Below, in pieces: positions 56,801-64,000 of a stretch of DNA of 64,000 nt. The stretch spans positions 992,001 through 1,056,000 of the forward strand of contig NZ_JAUFQF010000001.1 in NCBI RefSeq assembly GCF_030409635.1, read 5' to 3'. Origin of the DNA: Vibrio agarivorans. Lineage in GTDB: Bacteria; Pseudomonadota; Gammaproteobacteria; Enterobacterales; Vibrionaceae. Position numbers and translations under genes: made by a program. Under the pieces are notes generated by a model. It was not told where the DNA came from, made no database searches, and worked only from the letters and a program-made list of their open reading frames with translations. Numbering within the stretch: position 1 is the first letter of the stretch; each line of letters starts with the position of its first letter.

Positions 56801-56889
56801 TCACCGTGGCAGTAATTCCACTTTACTCCGCTTAAGCCTTTTAAACGGTCAATAATCCCATTTTCTGTGACGGTTTGTTCGTTAAACAT
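53827..56889 (-). CDS. hsdR: Type I restriction enzyme HsdR (restriction/translocase) subunit
   Basis: 1020 residues. N-terminal nuclease region: FFDIVLYVNGIPLVVGEVKSA, with Asp and ExK of the PD-(D/E)XK type. SF2 translocase: WHFQGSGKSLLMLYAA (Walker A), VIVDRR-like VVDRRDLDSQI, VLVDEAHRTQEGSLG (DEAH), YGLTGTPIS (III), TAKLLTGFDAPI and MCRTNRL (V, VI). It cleaves unmethylated DNA after translocation with HsdM and HsdS. It starts 6 bp after hsdS and ends 10 bp before hamA. Length is usual. Confidence 0.94.
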   Translation of the reverse strand: MFNEQTVTENGIIDRLKGLSGVKWNYCHGESLPKQTHDIFVDTWLKDALCSLNPDIGKNPDYADEVIYKIRGLMQEAKHTGLVKANENFHEWLMAEKSLPFGESGDHITIKLIDFDTPENNHFVVSQQVHFIAATEVFFDIVLYVNGIPLVVGEVKSATRPSVTWQDGAADFMGGQKHYWKNVEPFFVPNLLCFASEGSTFAYGAINARVKDWGPWHKTDQRDEIPASLATVLDSCEGLLNPETLLQMLESFALFSTVKTGKDTPPKRIKILPRYPQFEAAKQIVERVKKGYPKKGLIWHFQGSGKSLLMLYAARMLRADNKLKNPTVLIVVDRRDLDSQINETFGGADVKNLIKVQSCRKLGEHIEQDSRGILITTVFKFKDVDIDESNENGLNSRDNIIVLVDEAHRTQEGSLGDKMRWALPHAHFYGLTGTPISGIDRNTFKLFGAEEDEGRYMNRYSYKQSIRDKATNAVKFEPRLAELRVDRAAIDEAFEQMVKDNDLDADEKMALSKRAGRLAIMLKAPKRMAAVSEDIANHFISHVKPKQMKGMVVVYDRDACVQMYYLLGRKLGFDAVEVVMNVDQAPLKDEDVSKKGKVNKDWRKWKQDLELPIKESDFERWQEIDGNDQKQKSLIEDYKDPKQPLQLLIVTAKLLTGFDAPICYCMYLDKPLRDHTLLQAMCRTNRLYETDNVSKQMGLIIDYLGVFENLRTALAYDPEEIDGVVEGIEAFKELLPAQLDKCLSFFPNVDRTIDGFEGIMAAQACLPTNEKRDEFAASFGVLAKLWSAINPDAFLTPYRADYKWLVQIYESVRPVGQTGSLVWAALGPETIKMIHEHTDINRIRDDIDELIMDEHAIFTLTEKEQEKRASQLEIDLMGRLRGSGNPKFVALGERLEKLRQDYEAGVIKAIDWLKGLLDTAKDTVQVERETGDSPVTQEDNKQALTKLFLETRPESTPKLIGDVVEQIDKIVKAKRFKGWQSSNSGPREIQKALLLTLAQFGLGKDKELFAKAYGYIEEHY

Positions 56890-56895
56890 ATTACC

Positions 56896-58050
56896 TCAAC
56901 TATTTAATATGGACTTTTGCACTTTTCTGATACTGTTCAATTTTTCATTCAAAATATCTATTACCGACGAAGCACTACGTAAAAGGCTAGATATTTCCTT
57001 TGCCCTTGCCACTGAAGGGAGCATTATTTGTTGGATTTCGAGTGACTTTTGGTTAATGTTAGAATTTGCACTAACTGTAACAAAAGCAGAAATCCTATGC
57101 TTAAATACTTTACTGTTGAATAGGAAGTTCAAAAACTCTGAATATTCGGAGTTATGAGGTCTAAATCTTATTAAAAAGCCTGAATAGACAGTTTTATCTA
57201 GGTTATTTGTAATCAATGTCGTTTTTGCAACTCCACTTGGTTTAACTGAAGATCTTACAAACAAAATGTCCCCCTTTGTCATAGAGTAACTAGTTAGCTC
57301 ACTCTCAGAACACTCAACTAAACCTTTAGGTGCCTCACTTAGAACATCTGCTGCAAAGACATCGTCTAAGTTCACAAAATTATTTCCTCTACCGAAAGAC
57401 TCCTTCCCTTTGTTTATTCCATTTTTGAATTCACCTAGTTTAGACAAAGGGGTGTAGCCTTTCTTGGCCGCGATTTGATAACTGACTAAACTGCCCAATA
57501 AATCTAACTCTATAGCACCTCTAAGTTCGTTCGCAGCCTTTAACTCACCATCTATAAGGTCTTGATATGATTCAATATCATCAAGAACCTTCAGCATGAC
57601 TCGTTGACTTTTTTCGTCACCTAGTTTGAGTCTATACTCAGCCAAGTCTTTATATTTGGTTCGAGGCGAAAGAGAACCAGAAGATGTTTTAACTGCCCAA
57701 TCCCAAAAACCATCACTTTGAACCAAGAATGGAAGTAAACGAGGATATGGTAAGTTTGATGTCGGCTCCAAAACAATGATGTCACTCGAACATATACCAT
57801 CAAATTCAGCAATCGCTGCTTTCTTCAAGTAGGGACGACGTTTTCCAAAGAGTATCTGTCCCTTTTTAAACACTCGGGTAAAGCTAGGTGAATCATCAGC
57901 AATCATCCCCCAACGTTTTATTTTTAACGAACCAGAATCTAAGTGTTCAAGGCCAATGTAACGCTCGTAACCATCACCAATCGGGTCTTTAGTCGTTAAC
58001 TTTACCTCTTTACAGATATCGCCGAATTTTACAGTTTGCTTATCAGTCAT
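56896..58050 (-). CDS. hsdS: Type I specificity subunit HsdS
   Basis: 384 residues, two target-recognition domains: TRD1 about 1-160 (VKFGDICKEVKLTTKDP, IGLEHLDSGSL, GQILFGKRRPYLKKAA) and TRD2 about 200-345 (LSKLGEFKNGINKGKES, KGDILFVRSSVKPSG), each followed by a coiled-coil spacer (VLDDIESYQDLIDGELKAAN; INEKL-type at the end). It determines the bipartite DNA target. ATG 58050 overlaps the end of the downstream-read HsdM by 8 nt. Confidence 0.92.
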   Translation of the reverse strand: MTDKQTVKFGDICKEVKLTTKDPIGDGYERYIGLEHLDSGSLKIKRWGMIADDSPSFTRVFKKGQILFGKRRPYLKKAAIAEFDGICSSDIIVLEPTSNLPYPRLLPFLVQSDGFWDWAVKTSSGSLSPRTKYKDLAEYRLKLGDEKSQRVMLKVLDDIESYQDLIDGELKAANELRGAIELDLLGSLVSYQIAAKKGYTPLSKLGEFKNGINKGKESFGRGNNFVNLDDVFAADVLSEAPKGLVECSESELTSYSMTKGDILFVRSSVKPSGVAKTTLITNNLDKTVYSGFLIRFRPHNSEYSEFLNFLFNSKVFKHRISAFVTVSANSNINQKSLEIQQIMLPSVARAKEISSLLRSASSVIDILNEKLNSIRKVQKSILNS

Positions 58051-59527
58051 CGTTCATTACCTCGTAACCTAACTTCGCGAGGCTATTAAATAGTTTGTTA
58101 GTTTGCTTCTTAAGTTGTACTCGGCTCATTTTCCATGACTCAATAGCATGTTCGATATCATGTACTTCCTCACTAACCTTCGCTTTCACGTAAAGTGGAA
58201 TAGATAAGTTGTATTGGTTTTCACTGATTGTGTTTAAATCAACCAGCGCAGTAATATCACTTTGGTTGTCTGGTTTGAAATAAGCTTCACAAAGCACATC
58301 TAAATCATTATCAGATAAGCGGCTGTGAGCACGCTCGCGGGTTACATGTTCTACACCGTTGATAAAGAGAATCTTGTTTTTGCGCTCAATAGGCTTATTG
58401 CAGTTAAGCACCACCACACACGATTCCATTGGCGAGTTGTAGAACAGATTCGGGCCAAGTCCTATTACCGCTTCGATGATGTCAGATTCAATCACCTGTT
58501 TACGGATCGCTTGCTCAGAATCACGGAACAACACACCATGAGGCCAAAGCATAGCCGCACGGCCAGTATCGGGGTTTAAGCTTTTAATGATATGGGTATA
58601 GAAGCCGTAATCAGCACAACCTTGTGGTGGCACACCGTACATATTGCGCCCATACGGGTCAGCGGCGAACTTTTCACGGTTCCATTTTTTAATGGAATAC
58701 GGCGGGTTAGCGAAAATAACATCAAACTGTTTAAGCTGATCATTCTCAATAAACTTGGGGTCGCCTAAGGTATCACCACGCATAACATCGAACTCTTCAA
58801 TGTCGTGTAGGAACATGTTCATACGTGCAATGGCAGAAGTTAGCAGATTCACTTCTTGACCGTACAAATGAACACCGCGCCACTCTTCACCTTGAGAGCG
58901 TAAATCCATAACAGCATTTAACAGCATACCCCCTGTACCACAGGTTGGATCATACGCACTCTCGCCAGGCTTAAGCTTCATAATACGGGTCATCAAATGC
59001 ACAACAGTACGATTGGTATAGAACTCGGCAGCAGTGTGACCTGAATCGTCAGCAAACTTTTTAATCAGGTACTCGTAAGCCTCACCTAAGTCATCTTGAG
59101 CAACAGATTTAATACCTAGTGGTATTTTACTAAAGTGCTGAATAAGATCTGACAACAGGTGGTCAGGCAAGCGCTCTTTGTTGGTCCACTGCGCATCACC
59201 AAATACACCATGTAGTCGTTCATTCTTTGCTTCAATCAAACGCAGTGCATTTTGAATCGCTTCACCAATGTCTTTACTGGTATTGCGAACTTTCTCCCAG
59301 CTAGCTTCTTCAGGAATATCGAAACGGTGATACATTGACATCGCGGCGTACTCAGTGTCACCCTCGTGCAGCTCTAGCGCTTCGTTATACTCTTCTAGAT
59401 ATACATCCGATAGACGCTTAAAGAACAGCAATGGGAAGACGTATTGCTTGTAATCAGACGCATCAATTTGGCCACGCAGGAACTCGGCAGCGCCCCACAG
59501 TAGGTCTTCTAGTTTGTTTTTGTTCAT
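58043..59527 (-). CDS. hsdM: Type I methyltransferase HsdM, second copy (adjacent to hsdS)
   Basis: 494 residues. N6-adenine type: SAM-binding DPTCGTGGMLLNAV, catalytic ANPPYSIKKW, N-terminal helical domain (EFLRGQIDASDYKQYVFPLL). It is cotranslated with the unknown Zn-finger gene upstream (4-nt overlap) and with hsdS downstream (8 nt). Two HsdMs in one operon are unusual: the other copy lies upstream of the unknown gene. Sequence differs throughout, so this is not a recent duplication. It may pair with the other to give a mixed MTase. Confidence 0.9.
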   Translation of the reverse strand: MNKNKLEDLLWGAAEFLRGQIDASDYKQYVFPLLFFKRLSDVYLEEYNEALELHEGDTEYAAMSMYHRFDIPEEASWEKVRNTSKDIGEAIQNALRLIEAKNERLHGVFGDAQWTNKERLPDHLLSDLIQHFSKIPLGIKSVAQDDLGEAYEYLIKKFADDSGHTAAEFYTNRTVVHLMTRIMKLKPGESAYDPTCGTGGMLLNAVMDLRSQGEEWRGVHLYGQEVNLLTSAIARMNMFLHDIEEFDVMRGDTLGDPKFIENDQLKQFDVIFANPPYSIKKWNREKFAADPYGRNMYGVPPQGCADYGFYTHIIKSLNPDTGRAAMLWPHGVLFRDSEQAIRKQVIESDIIEAVIGLGPNLFYNSPMESCVVVLNCNKPIERKNKILFINGVEHVTRERAHSRLSDNDLDVLCEAYFKPDNQSDITALVDLNTISENQYNLSIPLYVKAKVSEEVHDIEHAIESWKMSRVQLKKQTNKLFNSLAKLGYEVMNDD

Positions 59528-60402
59528 TGTGTGCGATATTCCAAGTATTCAAGGCCTTCAAGCCAGAAATTGATGTATTTGTCCTTGCAAAAAGGTCCTG
59601 TTTCACTAGCAATAAAAACTAGCCTTGGTTTTTTATCCAATAGCCCATTTAGCTTTTTCTCTTGAAATAGTCGGTAAGATGTCTCTTCTATCAAACTATT
59701 AGGAATGAAAAATGAAGGGCGTACAACATTTTCGTCATGCTCTAGCCTATTTGCAAAAACGACTGAATAGCCAGCTTCATGCTTATTGAACCATGCTTTG
59801 CCAAAGTAGATTCTGAACTCATCAGCAAAGCTTTCTATCTTTTGCCCATCAATTTCAACGAACAACTCTTGAATTGGCATAGTACCAATTTCAGGCAATT
59901 GCACTAAGATGCTTTCTTCGTTCAAAAATGAATCAACCATGGATGAAAGTACTTTCGAAGCTTGCTTTTTCCTTTTGCCCTCTTCTCCATCACTTTCACG
60001 TATCGGTCGTCCTTTAGTGATAAACTCATCTTCCGACACGCCGTCTTTTTCAACAGGTCTCTTCGTGCTGTGAGGACGCAAGTTCAACCTAACTGCATTT
60101 GAAATATATTCATCAGTCTCAGAATAATCGGAATATTTAGATTTCTTTCTCTTAACACCAGAAAGATCTTTTCCTATCAAACATCGTTCGGAATGCACCT
60201 CAACAACTTTGTAGTAAGGCTCTACTTTTCTTTTTTCTTTTGGTCTATCCAAATTGGCGCATGTTACCGCTGCATTGCAATTGTCATCAGGACATTCAAA
60301 TGCGAACTTGGATGTAATTTTACCTTCACGATATTTAAGATCTGCTTCTACAGGAGAAATGTTTCGTTTCAGCTCTATTGAATAAGATTTTTCTAACTTC
60401 AT
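59524..60402 (-). CDS. Unknown protein with Cys/His zinc-finger-like motif, between two HsdMs
   Basis: A 292-residue protein I do not recognise. The N-terminus carries Cys37-x4-Cys42 and His70-x3-Cys74 (FECPDDNCNAAV ... VHSERCLIG), a possible zinc site resembling CoiA-type zinc ribbons. Basic low complexity follows (GVKRKKSKYS), then a C-terminal domain (ELFVEIDGQKIESFADEF, IYFGKAWFNKHEAGYSVVFA, RLVFIASETGPFCKDKYINF). No methylase or nuclease motif seen. ATGA overlaps on both sides tie it to both HsdM genes, so it is an integral part of the operon. It might be a DNA-binding or modulating subunit of the restriction system (inference). Confidence 0.7.
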   Translation of the reverse strand: MKLEKSYSIELKRNISPVEADLKYREGKITSKFAFECPDDNCNAAVTCANLDRPKEKRKVEPYYKVVEVHSERCLIGKDLSGVKRKKSKYSDYSETDEYISNAVRLNLRPHSTKRPVEKDGVSEDEFITKGRPIRESDGEEGKRKKQASKVLSSMVDSFLNEESILVQLPEIGTMPIQELFVEIDGQKIESFADEFRIYFGKAWFNKHEAGYSVVFANRLEHDENVVRPSFFIPNSLIEETSYRLFQEKKLNGLLDKKPRLVFIASETGPFCKDKYINFWLEGLEYLEYRTQ

Positions 60403-61898
60403 ATTTCAAAACCTTCCTTGATCAACAAAGCTTCAAGCTCCTGTTCAGCCGTTTCTAAGGCTACTAGCTTTTGCTGGAAGTCTTTCAACGCTTCTTCTAC
60501 GGTAATGGTTTCTTCTTCTAGCGGCTTTTGTACATAACGAGCGATGTTCAAGTTGAAATCGTTCTCTTCAATCTCGCTATGTGGTACCCAACGTGCAACA
60601 CCTTCAACGTCGTCTGCCTTAGGGCCTTTGGTGCGCATGTTTTGATAGATGTCGTAAATTTCATCAGCTTGAGGCTCTGACAAAGTGTTTTGCGCACGAC
60701 CTTTAGTAAAGATCTCTTCCGCATTCACAATCAGGACATGGTCTTTATGCTTTTCTGGTCTTGCTTTACGCAACACGAGAATACAAGCAGGAATGCCCGT
60801 GCCGTAGAACAGGTTTGATGCCACACCGATTACCGCCACAATGCGGTTCTCTTTTAATAGCTTGGTCCTAATTTTGCCTTCTGCTCCACCACGGAAAAGT
60901 ACACCATGTGGCAGCACTACTGCCATGCGCCCTTTATCATTCAATGAAGCAAACATATGCTGAACCCAAGCAAAATCTCCGTTGGTTTTTGGTGCTAGGC
61001 CAAAACTTGCACGGCCATAAGGATCACTTGTCCAATAATCATGTCCCCACTCTTTTAAGCTAAATGGTGGGTTTGCGATTACGCAGTCAAAATCTTCTAG
61101 TCGGTCATTTTTTAGGAACTTGGGGTCACGAAGCGTATCACCACGCACAATTTCAAAGTCTTCTTGCCCGTGTAGGAACAAGTTCATTCGAGCAATGGCT
61201 TCGGTAGTCAGGTTCTTCTCTTGACCTTTGATTTTTAGAAGACGTGGGTCACCACCGCTCTCTTTAACATGGTGGATGGTTTCAAGCAGCATACCACCTG
61301 TACCACAAGCCGGGTCATAAACACTTTCATTAGCTTGTGGGTCTAGAATATTGACCATAAGACGAACAATGGTACGTGGCGTATAGAACTCACCTGCTTT
61401 CTTGTTTGCTTTATCAGCAAAGCGCTTGATAAGGTATTCGTAAGCACGGCCCATATCATCATTACGCACACTCGAAACGCCAAGGTTAACCTTGTTGAAA
61501 TGGTTGAGTAGTGTCGATAGCAGTTCGTCTGATAGGCGCTCTTTGTTCGTCCAACTCGCGTCACCAAAAATGCCATGCAGCTGTGGGTTTTCTAGCTCAA
61601 TGCCACGGAATGAATCTTTTAGGGCTTGGCCGATATCCTTGGTTTCTGCAAATACATCTTTCCAATGGCAATTAGCTGGAATTTGGATGCGGTGAAACAT
61701 ATCGCCTTTCGCAAGCTCTTCATCACCCACTTGCTCCATCGCGTCTTCGAACTCTTCATCGTAAACATCACAGATGCGCTTAAAGAATAGGATTGGGAAG
61801 ATGTAGGTTTTGTAGTCTGAAGCGTCAATAGGCCCCGTAATGATGTGGGCCGCATGCCAAAGGTGCGCTTCTAAGTCTTTGAGATTTATTAATGTCAT
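60399..61898 (-). CDS. hsdM: Type I methyltransferase HsdM, first copy
   Basis: 499 residues. N-terminal helical domain (HIITGPIDASDYKTYIFPIL), SAM motif DPACGTGGMLLETI, catalytic IANPPFSLKEWG, and C-terminal helix region (LEEETITVEEALKDFQQK). The PPF in place of PPY and other differences set it apart from the second copy. ATG 61898 overlaps the stop of the small HTH gene (ATGA), and its stop overlaps the unknown gene start. Which M subunit serves the HsdS cannot be told from sequence. Confidence 0.9.
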   Translation of the reverse strand: MTLINLKDLEAHLWHAAHIITGPIDASDYKTYIFPILFFKRICDVYDEEFEDAMEQVGDEELAKGDMFHRIQIPANCHWKDVFAETKDIGQALKDSFRGIELENPQLHGIFGDASWTNKERLSDELLSTLLNHFNKVNLGVSSVRNDDMGRAYEYLIKRFADKANKKAGEFYTPRTIVRLMVNILDPQANESVYDPACGTGGMLLETIHHVKESGGDPRLLKIKGQEKNLTTEAIARMNLFLHGQEDFEIVRGDTLRDPKFLKNDRLEDFDCVIANPPFSLKEWGHDYWTSDPYGRASFGLAPKTNGDFAWVQHMFASLNDKGRMAVVLPHGVLFRGGAEGKIRTKLLKENRIVAVIGVASNLFYGTGIPACILVLRKARPEKHKDHVLIVNAEEIFTKGRAQNTLSEPQADEIYDIYQNMRTKGPKADDVEGVARWVPHSEIEENDFNLNIARYVQKPLEEETITVEEALKDFQQKLVALETAEQELEALLIKEGFEI

Positions 61899-62071
61899 TG
61901 CTTGCTCTTATTCTCTTCTATCCACGCTTCAAGGTCTTCACGTTTGAAACGCCAAGAACCGCCGACTTTGAAACCAGGAAGCTTTCCTTCGCTTGCTAAT
62001 CTATATGCTGTTTTTTCGGCCAACTTTAGGTAAGCAGCCACCTCTTTCAAGGTCAAAATTTGGTCTACCAT
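61895..62071 (-). CDS. Small HTH (excisionase/MerR-like) DNA-binding protein
   Basis: 58 residues from ATG 62071: ILTLKEVAAYLKLAEKTAYR, LASEGKLPGFKVGGSWRFK, REDLEAWIEENK. This is the single-domain winged HTH of the helix-turn-helix_17/excisionase group, often the first gene of type I restriction operons. It overlaps hsdM by 4 nt. Likely regulates the operon or controls its timing after entry into a new host (inference). Confidence 0.85.
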   Translation of the reverse strand: MVDQILTLKEVAAYLKLAEKTAYRLASEGKLPGFKVGGSWRFKREDLEAWIEENKSKQ

Positions 62072-62490
62072 TCAGAGTGTTATCTCATATTGGTTTTATT
62101 CATCAGAATCGATAGTGAGAGAATATGGGAAAATTGGGGAATGGGCAATGATGCCTATGCGTAAATGTTAAACTCATTGTCTTTTGCGCGTTCTGTGATG
62201 GAAACGACAATCCCATATTGTATTACCAACAGCGACCACTTTAGGTCTTTAAATTCAGCCTGTTAAACCACCTAAATAACTAACATGCAAATTTAAACTA
62301 AGGTGAGTCCTAAATGGGATAGAAAACGCACCAGGCAAACAAAAAACGACACTGCTTACTCTGATTCTGCTAGATCCAATTTTGACGACCCCACTATTGG
62401 TGACCGACTAAATATAGCTGAAACTTATCACCGAAAGTCCTAAGACAGCATAGAGGGAGCTAGTCGCTCCCTCTATGCTAATTTGCATGA
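62072..62490. other. 419-bp regulatory region before the restriction operon
   Basis: It should hold the promoter of the HTH-hsd-ham operon on the minus strand. It contains the strong palindrome at 62448-62478. No coding frame was supported. Confidence 0.5.
62448..62478. terminator. Strong hairpin after the AlpA-like gene
   Basis: GCATAGAGGGAGC and GCTCCCTCTATGC form a perfect 13-bp stem around TAGTC. It lies 12 bp past the stop of the AlpA-like gene on its downstream side. The T-tail is short in both directions. Confidence 0.7.
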
Positions 62491-62682
62491 TTATCCTGCT
62501 TGCTGATCTCGCTCAGCTATTCTTTCCAAGATCCAATCTTGGACCTCCTCTTCAACCCAAGCAACCGAACGTTCACCTAACGAAACAGACTGTGGAAACT
62601 GCCTTTCATCCATGTACTTATAGATGGATGAACGTGATAGGCCTGTTACTGCGATGACTTCTTTTAGTTTGATTAATCTCAT
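62491..62682 (-). CDS. AlpA-family prophage/island regulator
   Basis: 63 residues from ATG 62682, AGGA six bases upstream; the frame is open to 62709. AlpA fold: IKLKEVIAVTGLSRSSIYKY, MDERQFPQSVSLGERSVAW, VEEEVQDWI. AlpA proteins act as positive regulators of excision genes in islands and cryptic phages. Its presence supports a mobile island; no integrase is seen in the window. Confidence 0.88.
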   Translation of the reverse strand: MRLIKLKEVIAVTGLSRSSIYKYMDERQFPQSVSLGERSVAWVEEEVQDWILERIAERDQQAG

Positions 62683-62814
62683 GATTCTGTCCTGTGTGGT
62701 TTCACTCATGAGATGAAGAAAAAATGCGCAAATTTACGTACTGGCAGAAGCAACTACTCAACAATTTTTCAGATACATATCACTCCTATGCATTTTCAAA
62801 CATAGGAGAAGACC

Positions 62815-62991
62815 ATGCTGATATGCCCCCTCAACATAGAGCACAAGAACAAAGCGCTATTTTGGCGTTTGATCCGACACCAGATGCCGCACAGCACAAT
62901 ACAATCGGCCCGCCTAAGTAAGCTTTCGGAGAGCCGCATGTACCTAAGAGCAACATTACCAACCAAAACCAGTCACCTTGCCTATTTATAG
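62815..62991 (+). CDS. Possible 58-residue small protein
   Basis: ATG 62815 follows AGGAGAAGACC with good spacing and opens 58 codons (MLICPLNIEHKNKALFWRLI, then basic and Ser-rich). No family recognised. A longer overlapping frame at 62724-62921 exists in another phase; at most one is real. Coding evidence is only the binding site. Confidence 0.3.
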   Translation: MLICPLNIEHKNKALFWRLIRHQMPHSTIQSARLSKLSESRMYLRATLPTKTSHLAYL

Positions 62992-63050
62992 CAGGCGCTC
63001 GGCTACATGCTTCCCCTCGTATTTAGACTAACTTCAACTTAGGTGAGCAT

Positions 63051-64000
63051 ATGAGTAAAACGACTCATGTGAGCACTCGCCAGCATATGGTTCTCGCTCT
63101 AGAGCTCTATAAGCGCATTCCTTATGGGCACAAAGTCACCGCCTCCGAACTTAAAGCACACTTAGAAGAAGTCGGTATTCATCGTGATATTCGAACTATT
63201 CAACGCAACCTTGATGTGTTGCTCGAATACTTTGATATTGAACGCGATGATCGTGATAAGCCCTATGGCTACCAACGAAAACAGCATAAAGCGCTTATTG
63301 GATTCACCATTCACGAAGCATTACTGCTATGCTTGGCTGAGTCTCATATTCATTACTTAATCCCTCCAAACGTATCAAACACTCTTCATACTTTGTTCGA
63401 AGACGCAAACTATCGCCTCAGATCGCTAGCTCAAGATTCAAAAGAATCTCAATGGCTCAAAAAAGTGGTCTTCCAGAACACTGCTAAGTTAAGCAAGAAT
63501 ATCAGTGCTGATATCTATGCTGTCATAGGCCAAGGACTCTACCACAATCGCTGGTTAAGCCTGCAATGTGGTACGAAAGAGAGCCCACATCGAAAAAATG
63601 TCATGCCTTTGGGCCTTGTACAGCAAAGTAATACATTGATGTTGGTGTGTTATAAACAAGGAGCAAAAAACACGACTTTTATTGATATTGGCCAAGTACA
63701 CAAAGCAACACTGTCAACGTTCATATTCGGCTACCCTCGTGATTTTGATCTGCATCATGAACTTACGGCATACGCTCGCAAGTATTGCGACAGTTACACG
63801 ATTGAGTTCACCATTACCAAACAAGCGGGAGAACACCTCTACCATGCTCCGCTTTCTGAAGATCAACGCATCTTAGATCAATGTTCGCTCTTACATGTGA
63901 CTGCGACGGTTTCAAATACATTGCCATTTATGGCCTGGCTAGAGGCACACAAAAAGCATATCACTAGTGTCAAGAAGGTAACATTGCCATCGATAGACAG
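63051..64000 (+). CDS. WYL-domain transcriptional regulator, 3' end cut by window
   Basis: At least 316 residues from ATG 63051 behind TAGGTGAG. N-terminal winged HTH of DeoR type (QHMVLALELYKRIPYGHKV, ASELKAHLEEVG, IRTIQRNLDVLLEYF), then a WYL-type domain (GLYHNRWLSLQCG, NVMPLGLVQQSNTLMLVCYK) and WCX-like C-terminus (LHHELTAYARKYCDSYTIEF). WYL regulators frequently control defence islands by sensing nucleic-acid or nucleotide ligands. It is divergent from the AlpA and restriction genes and may repress them (inference). Confidence 0.87.
   Translation, partial: MSKTTHVSTRQHMVLALELYKRIPYGHKVTASELKAHLEEVGIHRDIRTIQRNLDVLLEYFDIERDDRDKPYGYQRKQHKALIGFTIHEALLLCLAESHIHYLIPPNVSNTLHTLFEDANYRLRSLAQDSKESQWLKKVVFQNTAKLSKNISADIYAVIGQGLYHNRWLSLQCGTKESPHRKNVMPLGLVQQSNTLMLVCYKQGAKNTTFIDIGQVHKATLSTFIFGYPRDFDLHHELTAYARKYCDSYTIEFTITKQAGEHLYHAPLSEDQRILDQCSLLHVTATVSNTLPFMAWLEAHKKHITSVKKVTLPSID

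Noticed and set aside
49901..62071. Reading the defence genes as a BREX, DISARM or Druantia system
   Set aside because: No BrxL/PglZ, DrmA/B or DruE-like proteins; the gene set is type I restriction plus HamAB.
62724..62921. 65-codon plus-strand ORF near the AlpA gene
   Set aside because: No good binding site or family, and it overlaps another weak small ORF with a better binding site.
1..64000. CRISPR array, rRNA or complete tRNA genes
   Set aside because: No regularly spaced repeats and no tRNA or rRNA consensus segments were seen on either strand by eye; a covariance scan was not possible.

Overview
The window looks like a Vibrio-type gammaproteobacterial chromosome. Supporting signs are a VCR-like attC site, a PL7 alginate lyase, an Scs copper-tolerance cluster, BCCT and GH94 genes, and protein sequences of Vibrionaceae character. 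This assignment comes from recognising families, not from a database search. No rRNA gene, complete tRNA gene or CRISPR array was seen.

Layout. (1) 1-4020: a truncated zincin-like protein, a BCCT osmolyte transporter and an unknown membrane protein. (2) 4055-12220: an eight-gene, tightly packed minus-strand operon in which every product is exported. It encodes LPP20-, FlgT- and CsgG-like proteins, two further lipoproteins or secreted proteins, and its own MltC-like lytic transglycosylase. (3) 13097-20487: a mosaic accessory stretch. It holds a frameshifted beta-helix polysaccharide lyase, a complete IS256-family element with a 9-bp target duplication, a damaged DUF2971 gene, a VCR-like attC site, an AbiV-family gene, and a two-gene operon for a membrane-anchored PD-(D/E)XK nuclease-like protein and a small exported partner. 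Two nearly identical 40-bp palindromes bracket it from the IS flank rightwards. (4) 20504-38775: mostly core or household genes: scsD/scsB/scsA-like, a hydrolase, a NicO + DUF1007 metal transport pair behind a Zur-box-like site, HAD, GST, GH94 phosphorylase, a dihydroorotate-dehydrogenase-like protein, Nudix, a decayed AI-2E-type permease, MAPEG, PhzF, a 31-aa membrane peptide, HAD-IIB, a PL7 alginate lyase and a macrodomain protein.

(5) 38858-49569: two divergent transport operons. Leftward is HupE/UreJ + nickel/peptide-type ABC importer + LysR. Rightward is a parvulin-like membrane protein + a second HupE/UreJ-type protein + a secreted metallophosphoesterase with lectin-like C-terminus. (6) 49700-64000: a defence island. 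A single minus-strand operon encodes an HTH protein, HsdM, a Zn-finger-like protein of unknown function, a second HsdM, HsdS, HsdR, then HamA and HamB (Hachiman). An AlpA-like regulator and a WYL-domain regulator (cut by the window edge) follow. The island continues beyond the right edge, and no integrase is visible.

Most promising for something undescribed: the FlgT/CsgG/LPP20 envelope operon without flagellar genes; the type I restriction operon with two HsdM subunits, an integral unknown protein and a co-transcribed Hachiman pair; and the nuclease-TM-C-domain operon in the accessory stretch.
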